64,000 nucleotides of DNA from Straminergon stramineum (taxonomy: Eukaryota > Streptophyta > Bryopsida > Hypnales > Calliergonaceae): assembly GCA_963920665.1 (NCBI GenBank), contig OY987270.1, forward strand, positions 17,448,019-17,512,018, read 5' to 3'. Both the position numbers and the translations under genes were made by a program. Position 1 is the first letter of the stretch. Each line of letters begins with the position of its first letter. Under the pieces are notes generated by a model that had not been told where the DNA came from, did no database searches, and worked only from the letters and a program-made list of their open reading frames with translations. Below are positions 24,396-36,130 of this stretch, in pieces.

Positions 24396-26935
24396 GGCGC
24401 GATGACATGCCGGCCACGCCAAGAGTACGACACAGCCAAACGTGTTTAACTTAACGTCGTCGTCGTCGTCTCTCCCACTCTGGAATCAAATTAAGCAATG
24501 GAACAATTGCTCTCCAGCAGGCAAGATTCGGAGATCACGATCCAGTATTTGAAGCGGAGAGCCGCTCTGAAGAACTCCTCGGCACTTGGTGGACCCGGGG
24601 TGCACCTTCCACCATGACCCTCGTGTGTTGTTGGACTGGTCTGCCGTCTGCTTCTTCTATTCTAGACCCTAGCTTAGGCAGTCAGAGCTTGCTGTGGGAC
24701 CGTCTCAGACTCCGAATCACGAGCGCCGTTTATAGTAAGACATCGCACCATTACGACCTAAATCGGGCCAGGTCGGGTCACGTACTCACGTAGGAGCGAA
24801 GTGTGGCACGACTTGGAAAAGCAGGGGGATGGGAATAGCAAAGTGGGGAGCGACGTCTAACGGTTTGGTCGGATCTGAAAAAATTGCCAAGCGTCGTCTC
24901 TTTGGGAACGAATCTTGAGGAAGCTTTTTTTTTTTTCTTTCCAGAATAGTTTGCCATGGCAAAAAAAAAAGGGAATGATGACGGATGCTTACTTCTCTAT
25001 AGACAACGGAGGGTTTCAATTTGTGCCAAAATAACGAAAAAGTGAGAAGGAGTGCAGCTTTAGTTATCGACAAGAACGCTTTGGCGCTGCCTTTGAGGAG
25101 GAGGCGCTCTCACTCCATTTGGTTATGCTCGGTAAGGTCAGTTAAGTTAAGTGTCCCGCTATTCTTGTGGAAAAGCCAACTTGAACGGTGACACTTGGGA
25201 AAACACTTGGGGAAAACCAGTTGTTACCGAGAGGGATTAGTGGCGTTGCAGCTGAGCTTTTTGGTTTGACCTCCGAAACAATAGGTCACTAGGGGAAGGA
25301 TATTTCTGAACATGGAGCGATTGCCGCGAACTTGAGGCGAGGGAAACGACAGGATTCAATCCTTTTCTCTGAGCGGGAAGTGCGGCAGCTTAGGTTTTGT
25401 GATTTAGCGCATGTCTGACCACGAGGGGAACAACAATAATTGCGCCATTCTGCATGGTAAGCTGCTTCAGTCTGACGCATTTCCTGGAGTTTTTTACTTG
25501 CGGGTTGAGAGCTTTGCGGGAGAGGTCTTCGGCAACTAAACAAGAAGGGGAGCGCGAAGAGCGGGTGAGCACCGTCGTTGTGACGGAGCTGCCTCCACTT
25601 TGAGTTTGCGAAAGGCGAAAGACACTCCGGGAGAGGAGCTGTCTTTTTCTCTGCCAGCGAGCATCTTTCATGCTGCTTTTCGGAAGCCGCTCCTCTTTTC
25701 TTTTTTTCGCCTCCTCCGTCGTACCGTCCATGGCAAAGCTCCATTCTCGTTCTGCCTGGCTCTCCTTCACGGATCCCGTTCCATCGCCCTGATCGGGGAA
25801 GCTGCCTGTTGTTCGCATGCCGGAACGGGCAATGCAGTGCCGAATTGAGGTATTTGTACTTCTTTAGTGATTCATAGACCCGGAGCAATCGCGCCGCTCC
25901 GCTTCTAGAATCCGGATTTCTATTTTATTTTATTGCATCAAAGTCATCCTTCCAGGAACTTGCGTTTATTTTTATCCGGCCGTCTCTGAACCTCTCCACA
26001 TCATTCCGGAATAGAAAAAACAACTAATTGAGGATATCGAGTCACCAGATTTGAGCGTTTTCTGAGCGAGCGCCAATGCACTCATGCGAGCGGACAAGAG
26101 ACTCGAGAGAAGGAAAGGCTTTGCAGATGTCGGTGCTGCTTCTGTGTGACCGTGAGGACATCCCTTCCGAGAACAGTCAATTTGGAGAAAACAAATCCTG
26201 ATAACGAGGCCGGCACAGATTTCAACTAATCTGAACAACTTGAACAGAACTTTCGTGTCTTCATGCACCTGTCGCGACCTCGTACACTTGACGCAAACAG
26301 CTTCTTCTCCTTCTCCTTCTCTTTCTTCTTCAATCCGGGGCAGCGATCCTTCAGAGCATCCGCAGCCATGCCCTCATGGGCGGTATCAAAGGCTCTTCCA
26401 CTCGCTTGCACCAACATGGATGAGAATTGCTCGGGGCTTTCTCAAAATATTCATTCACTCTCATGGCACTCCATCCCAGAGTGGTCCTTCCCCAACCAAG
26501 TTTAGGAATCTTTATCCTATACTCCACTTGGAGATTGGTCAATTGTCTATTCATAGGACACCTTTGGTGAACAAGGGCGGGGGGACAAGAATATGGAGGA
26601 CTCTTCAAAAATAGCCGCCAAATACCTTTTGTGCATGTCAAATTTGGCGAGCATGGGTACAGATGCTGCGAGAGGGCGGGACATTGATCGCCACTGTTGC
26701 GCAAGGCAAAGGACAACGGAAATCCGGTAATTGCGCTCTGGAGAAAATATTGGCAATGGAGAGAATATGAAATTAATAGCAGGTCGAGGATAAAATCACG
26801 CGACATTGTTTATTCATATTTTGAACACGCCAGCAGTTCAAAATATTGCTTGATCAATCATCGCGTTGGCTCTAGCCCTAGCGTCACGGAACGGGAGCAT
26901 CTTCGCTACTGCTAGCGTCTACTGCCTAACCGCCT

Positions 26936-26977
26936 TCTCTCCTTCCCTCCTTCCCTCCTTCCCTCCTCCTCCTCCTC
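26936..26977 (+). repeat. CCTTCCCT/CCT microsatellite
   Basis: A pyrimidine-only tract of tandem CTTCC and CTC units, about 42 bases long. Confidence 0.85.
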
Positions 26978-28496
26978 TGATGAAGAAACCGACGGCGGTC
27001 AATCCAGATTCATCGACACCAGCTCATCAGTCGATCATTCGACACATCGAGTTCATTCAATGAATTTCTTTTTAGTTTACTACTTTAATTTTTCCAATCC
27101 CTCACCTGTAGAAGAAGATTCTGGAACTGAAAGGAGCTGCCTGACTGACGACGACCACGGAGGTATCTGAGCTTCTTCAGGTAACCCCATGGTATCCAAG
27201 TGGTGTGCTCCAAGCTTCGGAGAAATTCTTCCTGGGGTTGCACGTACAGAAGACCTTACGTCTCGTTCACTGTTGATAACTTACTCATCAGCCAACTATT
27301 GAAGGGAGTCATCAGTGGCAACCACAGTGAATGGTCGGTCATTACTGTAGAAAAGGAGATGCTGTTAAGCATGTCGACTGACTGAAAGCACTGATGTAAC
27401 GCATGTTTTATGTTTTAAATTTTGCAGCAGTCTGTGGTGTGCTGGTGGTGGCAAGACTGACTGGCCAAACAAACAAGGTGCTGGAAAGGGGAAACACACT
27501 GAGAGCAAGCCAGGGTATGTTATTCCTTTCTTCAGTATATTTCCTTTCTTGGCATGGGGGCTTGAGAGAGAAGCAGGCCTGTTGTTTCCATTTCGGGACA
27601 AGATACCTTGGTGAAGCAATCCATTTTTTTTATTTCCAAAATTCATCCATGTTCTAAATGAATACTATCTTTTTAGGTAGCACATTCTTGCAATTCTTTA
27701 TTCAAATTTGGCAAAATAATCATTCATGTCGCTTATAGAAATGAAAGAAAATTGATGAAAAAAAAGACTGTTTTTTTGAGCACAAAAACTTAGTATATGA
27801 TTTTGAAATAGTGCAGGTAGGTCCTATGGTGCAAGATGAAAATGCAAAGGAATGCAGATTGAGGATTTTATGCAGCAAGTTTTTTTTCCACTATAGAACG
27901 CTAACTCACTAACTCAGGTCTAAAAGACCAGAGTTAATGGAGTGTTGGGAATGACTCAACTATCACTGAGGGCCGCTTTATATTAGGTGGAGAAGTGCAC
28001 CAATCGGTAAAGAAGTTTTGACCAAGACATGGTTATTTGATGCAACTAGTGGGATGTTGGACAAAATGGAAAGATAATTTAATAATGTAAAATACCAAAC
28101 AGAGAAGTCATCCAAACAACTTAACAATGGGCAACAATCCCCATGGACATATTTTGTGCGTTTCAGGGTTGTAATGAACTTCGAGAAGCTATAACTTTTG
28201 CATCGAGTGCTCAAATTCAATAAAACTTATTGAAAAAAAATGTGTCTACTTGTCTAGTTTGTGTGGTAATATGTTCACATCAATCCCTTATGTATTGAAT
28301 TTGTGAGAATCATTTTTTAAGTACATGGGGTTCAATTTTAGTTCACCAATCTGAGTTCTAACTTGCATAAAGGGAAGCATCAATATTTGTTTGACCAAAT
28401 ATAATAGTATAGTAATCAAAAAATATAAATGATTGTCCCCGTATATGGATTTGGCAATTTGCAATAAGTACAAGACAAGAAATCATAACATTCAGT

Positions 28497-28669
28497 CACT
28501 CAGTAGAACAAAATCTATGTTGCAATGATCACAAGCTAGGTGACATTTTTTGTAAATTGCATTCACTCCAATACAATTTTCAGAAAATTATGTTAACACA
28601 TTGCAATGAACATAGTTTACAAAAATGTCACCTAACTTTTGTTCATTGCAATATTGTTTTCTTCTAGTG
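28497..28669. mobile_element. CACTA-type MITE, copy 2 (173 bp)
   Basis: The left end CACTCAGTAGAACAAAAT and the right end, inverted CACTAGAAGAAAACAATA, begin an inverted repeat about 60 bp long that includes the shared phrase TAGGTGACATTTTT. It forms a long hairpin with a loop of about 55 bases. Flanks AGT and AAT fit a 3-bp target duplication with one mismatch. Confidence 0.75.
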
Positions 28670-28707
28670 AATAGCCTTCACATAGATTGTCTTATCCTCT
28701 TTAGATT

Positions 28708-28745
28708 CTTCATCCACAACATTCATCCACAACATTCATCCACAC
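28708..28745 (+). repeat. Short tandem repeat, unit TTCATCCACAACA
   Basis: Three nearly identical 13-base units follow each other. Confidence 0.8.
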
Positions 28746-28917
28746 ATCATTAACGTAAGCTTCAGTATGAAGATTGTGGTAGTATACTTATAGTTTGCTC
28801 TATTTTTTTGGCTAATTCTAGGGCTAAACATACAAATTAACAAATAATTCTAAAAAAAGATGATTTGCCAAAAGTCCAAAAAATTCATTGAAGAATATAC
28901 CAATGCAATTTAACCAT

Positions 28918-29600
28918 CTACCATCATAAACAAATTTTGATGGTAAAATGAAGGGATTGTTTCATTGACATTTGTAGGAATGGAGGGAGGAGACTTCATT
29001 TTCATTTTCAAATCCATTGTCCATCATGAATCTTCAAAGGATATGGAATAATTTGAAGATGAGAGCTTGATTGTTCATTGTCAAAACATAAGAAACATTT
29101 TTGAAGTAGAATTTCAAACTTCATTGAAGCATAGTAGAATAAATTTTTTCAAAAAAATTTGAACTAAGCGAAGTTGGGAATTCAAATAAAATTTCACTTC
29201 CAAATTTATTTTTTTGAGATTTCAAGACCCCTAGAAATAGTTATGAACAAATTTCAGAGAGGATGTTTGGAAATGTCAAAGAAAATGTCCCTTTCAACCC
29301 CTCTCTAAAATGGATTCATAACTTTTGATTAGAAGCTTGAAATCTCAAATAGATTTTTGTATATGAAATTCAACTTGATTTTCCAAAAAATTTAGTTCAA
29401 TTTTTGGAAAAAGTTATTTTACTATGCCTAAATGAGGTCTAAAATACTACTTCAAACACAATTCTTACTTTTGACATAATTATTCATGAGCGATTCAGCT
29501 CCTACTCTTTTTAATTTACATATCCTACACGGATTGTTTTACCTCCTACCACCCTATATGTATATAAATAGCTTGTCTTCTCCACTAAAGACACAAATTA
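28918..29600 (+). repeat. LTR-like dispersed repeat with a TATA-box-like site
   Basis: It aligns in patches with 13905-14240 and, inverted, with about 37230-37370. Near 29560 it carries TATGTATATAAATAGC, a good match to a plant TATA box, followed by a C-rich start-like stretch. An LTR promoter is one reading, but I could not find matching long terminal repeats, a primer-binding site or reverse transcriptase. Confidence 0.4.
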
Positions 29601-29802
29601 CAATTGAAGCTTGTATCGATGTAAGATATTTGCTCAATTCATTGTAATGAATGAGGAATTTTACCTTCATTTATAAATGGCCTAAGAACATAGTGCAACT
29701 CTCTTATAATCATGAGAGCTGAGCATGATAAAGAAAGAGAAACACACAAAGGGGAGTCTATCCAATCACATTTGTCACAAGAAATAATATTTGAATGAAG
29801 TT

Positions 29803-29884
29803 GGAGTTCTCTAGAAGTCAAGTTTCTTGTCTAGGCCTCTAGGGAGGTGAGGCCGCCCAAGAAACTTGACTTCTGGAGAACTCC
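29803..29884. repeat. Perfect-armed hairpin, 27-bp arms
   Basis: The arms begin GGAGTTCTCTAGAAGTCAAG and end CTTGACTTCTGGAGAACTCC, mismatching at one or two positions. The 28-base interior contains a further pairing, AGGCCTC with GAGGCC. It lies in otherwise AT-rich DNA and is GC-richer than its surroundings. Confidence 0.75.
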
Positions 29885-30169
29885 CCTTACAAAAAGTGTT
29901 GCCACATAGGCAGCGATGTCATTTTTTCATCCATACTTGAGGTTCTCTACTAGACAAGTCTCGACTAAAGTGTAAATCCAACCTGCTAAAGAATGAAATT
30001 TGTTCCAATCATATTGCTCTATTTTTCTACAATTCTTAACTGATTCACTTCTCCATTGTAGTGTAAAACAGCCCTAAGCCTCATGGACTTAGATGGCAAA
30101 TTCCATCCTTCATGACTTGATTAAGAGGTAGACCCTATAATAAAGAATTGACATGTTCCTTCCCCTAAG

Positions 30170-30320
30170 GAATTCTAAGGTCCAATATGACAACATGGTA
30201 TTTATTGCACCCTACCACCACCATCATAGTTAGGTGGCCCCCTCCAATGTCTGGATTTGAACTCATAACCACCCAACTGATGTGCTAAGACCAAAGCCAT
30301 TGAGCCAAGGATGAAGGTGC
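30170..30320 (-). mobile_element. Possible tRNA-derived SINE
   Basis: Read on the minus strand there is an A-box-like TGGCTCAATGGC (30307-30296), then about 31 bases later a B-box-like GAGTTCAAATCC (30264-30253). This spacing fits an internal RNA polymerase III promoter. The sequence does not fold into an intact tRNA and continues into unrelated DNA, so a SINE head is more likely than a tRNA gene or pseudogene. The 3' end is not defined. Confidence 0.45.
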
Positions 30321-32121
30321 CTTTTCTACACCATACAAGGTATATATGAGCTTGAGTGGTTTTCAAGCCATTGCAATAAACACTTGCAGTATTTGTGTAA
30401 TTATGAATTTCTTTTGGAGTACTTTAAAATATTTTAAATAATTTTAAATATTTTTTAAGGAAAATAGGCAATGAATAGATCATGCTATAAAGTAGATTAT
30501 GTTGTAAGAAGATCAAGCATAAAATAAAATTTTAAAGTAGGAAAACTAAAAAAGCATTAAATCTTGAAAAATTATACATTTTGATGTTTTAATTTGTAGT
30601 ATAAAGATGAAGAAAAAATAATTCAAAAACTCAAACAAGAATGGGTGATTTGTAAAAATTCTTTAGAGATGGTCATTCACGAAAAGAATCATCAAAATAA
30701 TCATTCTATTTTTTACATTGATGCATAAAGAAAGAAGTTTGTTTTGCAGAATTTCATATAACATTAAAATTCTATTTTCAAAATTCCTTCATAAGATAGC
30801 TACTAACCCCCAAAGTTTCAAAGTCCAAGAATTGTTTTTTAAGGATTTCAAGCAAGATCACACAATGTCAATTATTTCTTGTTAATTTGTTAATTTTTTT
30901 TGAAGGTAAGGGAATGTATTAGTTTTTAGGGAATATAATTATTATTTAATTTGTTTTTGGAGAGAAAAAATTATATCCTCCTAAGCATAGTATGCAAGAG
31001 GTTGGGTACAAAAAATTTTAAATAAAAATAAAAATTGATACGATTATTTTAAAAAAAAATTCCTTATAGATTATATTTCTCATGTCTACAGAGAAAATTT
31101 TTATTCATTTAATTTAGATTGATAATGTGAAAGTTGTAAAAAGTTTTGTACTCTTTTTTTGCAAGAAATCATTACATTTTTGTGAAAAAATAAGGTGCAT
31201 GTTTTGTTTTTGAACTCAATTTCTGATGTTTTTCTAAAAAAGAACATTTGTGGAAATATATTACTTGATATAACAATCTCAGCATTAGGATTTACATGTT
31301 TCAATTGCATTTGGGAATTAGTCAAGTTAGACCATTTATCTAATTGCTATTTGTATTGTGAATAGTTTGTCAAACAAAAAAAATTATTTGTAAAGACTAT
31401 TTCATTTCATCCAACTGAAAATTAAATGAAAATTGAACTAAACACATATTTCATAGCTATAATTAATTCATTAATTTTTCAATTGAATTATTTCAAATTT
31501 AGAAATTTGAATGCACTATCTACCATTTTTAAATTTAATATTTTTTCTTCTATGATTTTATATATTTAGTATTTCAAAAAATGAAATATTCACAAATTCT
31601 TGTGACAAACTTTAGGTCAAAATTGTTTTAGTTGATCCATGGAATCACTTTTGGGATTTTTGTATTGAAGCCCACAATGTATTCTCAATTGGGGAAGTTT
31701 AAATTTTTTTGAGGGAAACAATGAAACCTTTGGGATTTAATTAATTTTCTAAACCAATGCCATAGAAATTTGGAATAAAATAAAACAAAGTATGAGAGTT
31801 TAAAAATTCTTAAGCCAACCAATGGAGTTCAGATTTTTTAGGGGGGTTGTATTGATGAACAAAGGATTTATACATAGTTTTAATTCTAGCTGGAATTTTT
31901 GAGGTTTTCATCTTTTCAATTTTGAAGTGTTAAGTTTAGTCTTTTACTTATCATACACATGAATGGGATGCTAAATGATTCTTGTAGTAAGTCCAAATTA
32001 GAAAAGTGGTGTTCAAATGAAATAGTAAGCTAATTGGTATTTAACTAATTGATCTATAGGAATAAGATTCTAATGGTTTTGATAGTTCTCAACTTGGTGG
32101 TTAGGGTCATTGAATTGTGTG

Positions 32122-32384
32122 GCACATTAGGAAAGATTTGAGGCTTGCACATGCCCGTTTCAGGGTTATTCCCCTACCTGTTCCTGTGATGACCGGGAAC
32201 AGTCGTCTGTTGTAAAATAAATATAAATAAAAAGTTCTGAAATACAAAACTAACTTGAATTTCTTTTTGATGTAGCACGGTCTTGCCCATGTCAAACTAC
32301 AGCAATGGCACAATTCTTGCATTCCCCATAGCCTAGGAACTCGCAAGCATGTAGAGGCCTCAAATCTCCCCCAATGTATTTGGG
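32122..32384. mobile_element. Inverted-repeat element of about 260 bp
   Basis: The left arm (ACATTAGGAAAGATTTGAGG) and the inverted right arm (ACATTGGGGGAGATTTGAGG) match at about 17 of 21 positions, with further partial pairing inward (ACATGC). It is a MITE-like unit with no identified family. Confidence 0.55.
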
Positions 32385-33673
32385 TACTTATCTAAAGTTG
32401 ATTCATTAGTTTTTGTAATTGTTTTTTTGTGATTCATGCAAAATTAAATTGTCTATTGGATGTGTGTTGTGATTATTGTGTGTTGTATAGTTGCAATTGC
32501 TAATGTAGTGTTTGTATGTGGCAAGTTGGATGTCATAAATTTGTCTTGTGGTTGTATATATGTTTGTCAAATTAGAGTTCTTGTGCCTATTGGATTCATT
32601 GAGTTTATATGATCCAAATTGAGTGTTGTTGTAGTCTTGAGCGTGGGATTGATTTTAAGCCTAAGTTGGAGGTTATTTTGTGTGTGTTCTTTCATATACA
32701 CTATGGTTTTATGTCCAAGTGTGTGTTAAAAACTTAAAATAGATAAGTAAGAGTCACTAGTTGTGTATGTGGATTACTTTTTGTCTAAAATTGCATATAA
32801 TATTTTGATAGATGGATTCTAAGATGTGAAATGAGACATGAGAAATTTTGAATTGATTAAATTTTGCATATGGCATGACCTATCAAGTCTAAGCCACATT
32901 AGATGAAATTTTATCTATTGGTAGTTTGGATGTGTGAAGTCAAGTTGGTATGTTTGTCAAAATTTTAATATTGTAATAAGTTGAAATTATATGTTGTTTT
33001 ATTGAAAATCTTTTGGTGTGTATGTATTCAATTGAGAGTTCAAATACTAGGTGGTTGTATGTCTATATAGTCAATCAAATTAGATTTAAGTTACTAAATC
33101 ATTTAAGAGGTCTAAAATTAAAGTTGTATGAATGAAATAGCAGATTTCATGAGAGATAAATTCCTAGAGCGAATAGAATTTAGAAGAATAATAAATGTCA
33201 AACCAAAGGATGAGAAAGTAAGGAAAGATTTAGCCTTGGATGATAAGCCAAATTGGAAATTGTAGTCACCAAGTGGAAAGGAAAAAGAAAATGTTTGTAT
33301 TGTTTCCTCTTGTGTTTTTCTCTAACTTTGGCTCATGGTCCTTCATTGCATAGTCTTTACAATTAATTTTAATATGTTGAAGTATTTTGAAGGTGCTACA
33401 GATTATTGTTGGTGCAAATCCTAAGTTGGTGATGGAGCAAACATGTAGTGCTAAAGACTAGGAAGGAACTAATTGGTGTAAAAAAATTAAAAGATTGAGA
33501 CAATAACAAATTTGGAAAGAATGTGAATTGCAAGATAAATTTATCTTATTTTTGTTGCCATTAAGAGTAGAGAATAGATTCTAATTAGGTCTAGTTGGTG
33601 AAAAATGATAATCATTGTATTGGAGTTGTATTATCGATTTCAATAAAAAATTAATTAGTACAAATATTTCTTC

Positions 33674-34626
33674 TTAGCCCCTAAAGGTTTTTGACTATGT
33701 TTTCACTAAAAACGCTCCAAAACTGTCATCTCCAATACAAGTACCAAATTTTAGAAAAAATAAATTTTTGGACAAATGTAACCGTAGGATCTTGTAGTAA
33801 TCTCGTTTAGGAAGATGTGGAAAAAATTTCAGAAATTTCCACCGTTTGGATTGCAAGATATTAGCATTTGAAGTGACAAAAAACCATTTTTTGGCCCTGC
33901 AAAAATCCGGGCAGATGCACTCCACAAGGTCAAATCATTATGAAAAAATGTCCAAAATGGTTGTAACTCTTTGGATTCATTCTTCAAGTCATGTTGGCTA
34001 CATGTTTGAAAAATTTTAGATCATTTGGAATTGTACAACATATAGGAAAAAAATAGTAAGTAGATAGTAGTAGAGAATGATTCATAATACTAAAGTGTTA
34101 ATAATTTATTTATGGAATTGAAAAATGAAAATCCCAATGGTGAAATTGTTGTAATAAACAATCTACACCTCACGTTTTTATTTTTTTCCAAAAATATTAA
34201 AAATTGAGTGAAATAAAGGTCTTCAAAGTTTATTTTAGAGTAGAGATTCCATTACTACCCACAAACTACCCACAACTAAAACTCTTCATAACTTTCATCT
34301 CACAAATCAAAATGGAATGATTCAAAGCTTTTCATGTATATAAAAATGTAGAAAACCAATTTCAAATTTTTATTTTTTAAAAAAGTGATTTTTCAAGAAG
34401 TTTTTTTTGCTGCCCAGGCTGCCCGCCGAGCAATGAAAACAACATATTATACAATAACTTTTTAACCATGTATTCAAAAGTTATGAAAATTGTTGGGTCT
34501 TAAAGCTACTCCTCGGGAAAATGTTGTGTGAAAATTTCAAAGAAAAAAAATCAAAATTCCATCCGTAGTGAGCTGCCCGAAATTGCTATGTTGCCAAAAA
34601 ACACCATTTGTTGCTTTAGGGGTTAG
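33674..34626 (-). mobile_element. TTAA-flanked piggyBac-like element, family A, copy 3, inverted
   Basis: It is the reverse complement of the copies at 10634 and 53434. The ends are TTAGCCCCTAAAGG and GCTTTAGGGGTTAG, each with one change from the family terminus. Long internal identity includes CCGTTTGGATTGCAAGATAT and TTCAAAGCTTTTCATG. Confidence 0.8.
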
Positions 34627-34799
34627 ATTTTCTCCTACGATTCTAACTTAGTATACTATTGAGTAATTTTCAATTTGGTAAAATTCTTGAAGTCTACAAG
34701 GTTCAACACTTGCTATTAGCCAATATACACCTCTAAAGTTCATAATAATAAGTTCATAGTTAATCCTAGAACAATGTAGTACTTTTGGTTTCTGTTGTA

Positions 34800-36130
34800 C
34801 TTGAATCTTTATACTTGTCGTGCCCTTTAGTGACACTTACCACCTTAAGTTCACCTTCTAGTGCTTTCTAAGGACTTCACCCTTTAGTGACACCAAGAGT
34901 CACGCTTTCTTAACACTGCACATGCCATGCATCCACAATGTTAGGTTCCAACTCAAGTCATGGGGTTCTCCATTCCTCCGTGACTTCCAACACTTCCATT
35001 CCAACCTTTAACTCCCACAAGACACTGGGCATGTCATTTGATGACATGGGGTGGAGCTTCCATTGATGTTCAAGCACTTGGTGGAGGCACTACTCCCCAC
35101 TAGTGTTAACCGCCCTTGAATGGGACCCAACTCCCCACTAGGCCCAATCCAACTCATTTTGGGACTCACTAATCAGGACTCACCAAACAGGACACACACC
35201 ATGGCCTAGTGTGGAATGGGACACCACCCAACCGGTATCAAGGAGTGCACAAGTACTCCACGGTAACACACAAGTGGTGGTGAGGCTCCAATATTAACCT
35301 CACCACTCGGGGCCACTTAAGTTCACCATGACACCATTCGGGAGGGAGGAGGGAGGCCACCCCTCCTCATAATATTCTCTATAGGATTTGGCAGCCTTCC
35401 CATACTAGAAGTCACCGGGAACCCCCAAGATGCTCCCCATCTTGGAAGACCACCCAATTCTAAGTGATATCCGCTAAATCGGACCCCTAAAGACTCTCAA
35501 TCTTTCCATCGGAATAAATTTTAGCTCAAAGCTCCAAATCCCAAGTGTGAGCCCATTTTTGTGATTTATATTTTTTGTAGATCACCGTGGACTATTTACT
35601 TTCCCCAATACGATAAGTATTGAGGAAGTTATGGCCCTCCAAAGGTACGAGTCCCATGGAAGATGTAGTTTTCGAGGACTCCACCCTCTTTGGATGCCCA
35701 TAACTTTTAGCTCACAAATCATTTCCTCGTGAGCTTTATCATCCTAAAAAACTTGTCTCCTTAGCTTTCCAATGATATGCAACATGCCCTATTTGGCTCA
35801 AAGGAATCCTCCCAAACCTTGTTTCCCACATCCCCACGCTTCAAGATGCAGCTGAGACACTACCGAGACACTGCCAACTTTGAGGAGCCATAACTTTTGA
35901 CTCCCAATTCAAATTCTCACTTTCTTTGAACTTATGAACACGTCTTCTCGCAAGCTTTCCAAGCATGTGCAACATGCCCCCTAATTTGTCCAAATCGAAG
36001 CGCTACAATGCTCTGATTGCTCGAGACTCCTAGTCCCCCTCACCCCTTCTTTTGCAAGGCTTGGGAAGTCACCCCCAATGTCCCCCTTGCTCACCAAGGT
36101 GGCATGGGCACACCTCATGATGAAGGTCAT
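34800..36130 (-). repeat. 1.3-kb dispersed repeat G, copy 1, inverted
   Basis: Its reverse complement matches 40850-42170, for example in GGGGGTGACTTCC followed by AAGCCTTGCAA and CAAGGGCGGTTA. It is richer in GC than its surroundings. Inside are degenerate tandem modules, each with a CATAACTTTT phrase and then CTTTCCAA and GCAACATGCCC. It may be an LTR, but no retrotransposon domains are near. Confidence 0.6.

Larger units (their letters stand above)
23686..27660. other. Upstream flank of the zinc-finger gene, no gene supported
   Basis: Composition is more balanced than in the repeat deserts, and several open frames of 80-200 codons occur on both strands, overlapping each other. None shows a recognisable domain, plausible residue composition or conserved splice pattern. 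The stretch holds simple repeats (CAG near 23901, CGT at 24455-24470, CTTCC/CTC at 26936-26977). A promoter or a non-coding transcript is possible; neither is shown by the sequence. Confidence 0.4.
27661..33673. other. AT-rich repeat desert, no gene
   Basis: No gene was found on either strand. Recognisable pieces are listed separately (CACTA MITE at 28497, LTR-like stretch at 28918, hairpin at 29803, SINE-like unit near 30250, inverted-repeat element at 32122). Between them the DNA is AT-rich with short frames only. From 32.4 to 33.1 kb the top strand is strikingly rich in T and G. Confidence 0.5.

Noticed and set aside
25289..25888. 199-codon open frame on the minus strand
   Set aside because: It overlaps other long frames, has no recognisable domain, and its composition looks like random balanced-GC DNA.
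30241..30320. tRNA gene
   Set aside because: Box motifs are present but no cloverleaf, acceptor stem or anticodon arm could be assembled.
33128..33265. 45-codon frame rich in charged residues
   Set aside because: Too short, in AT-rich DNA that favours Lys, Glu and Ile codons, with no neighbouring retrotransposon frame.
11330..34000. Similar 76-codon frames in family A copies 1 (+) and 3 (-)
   Set aside because: The copy at 53434 has a stop inside the same frame and all copies lack a plausible start. The similarity follows from shared DNA ancestry and is not evidence of a protein.
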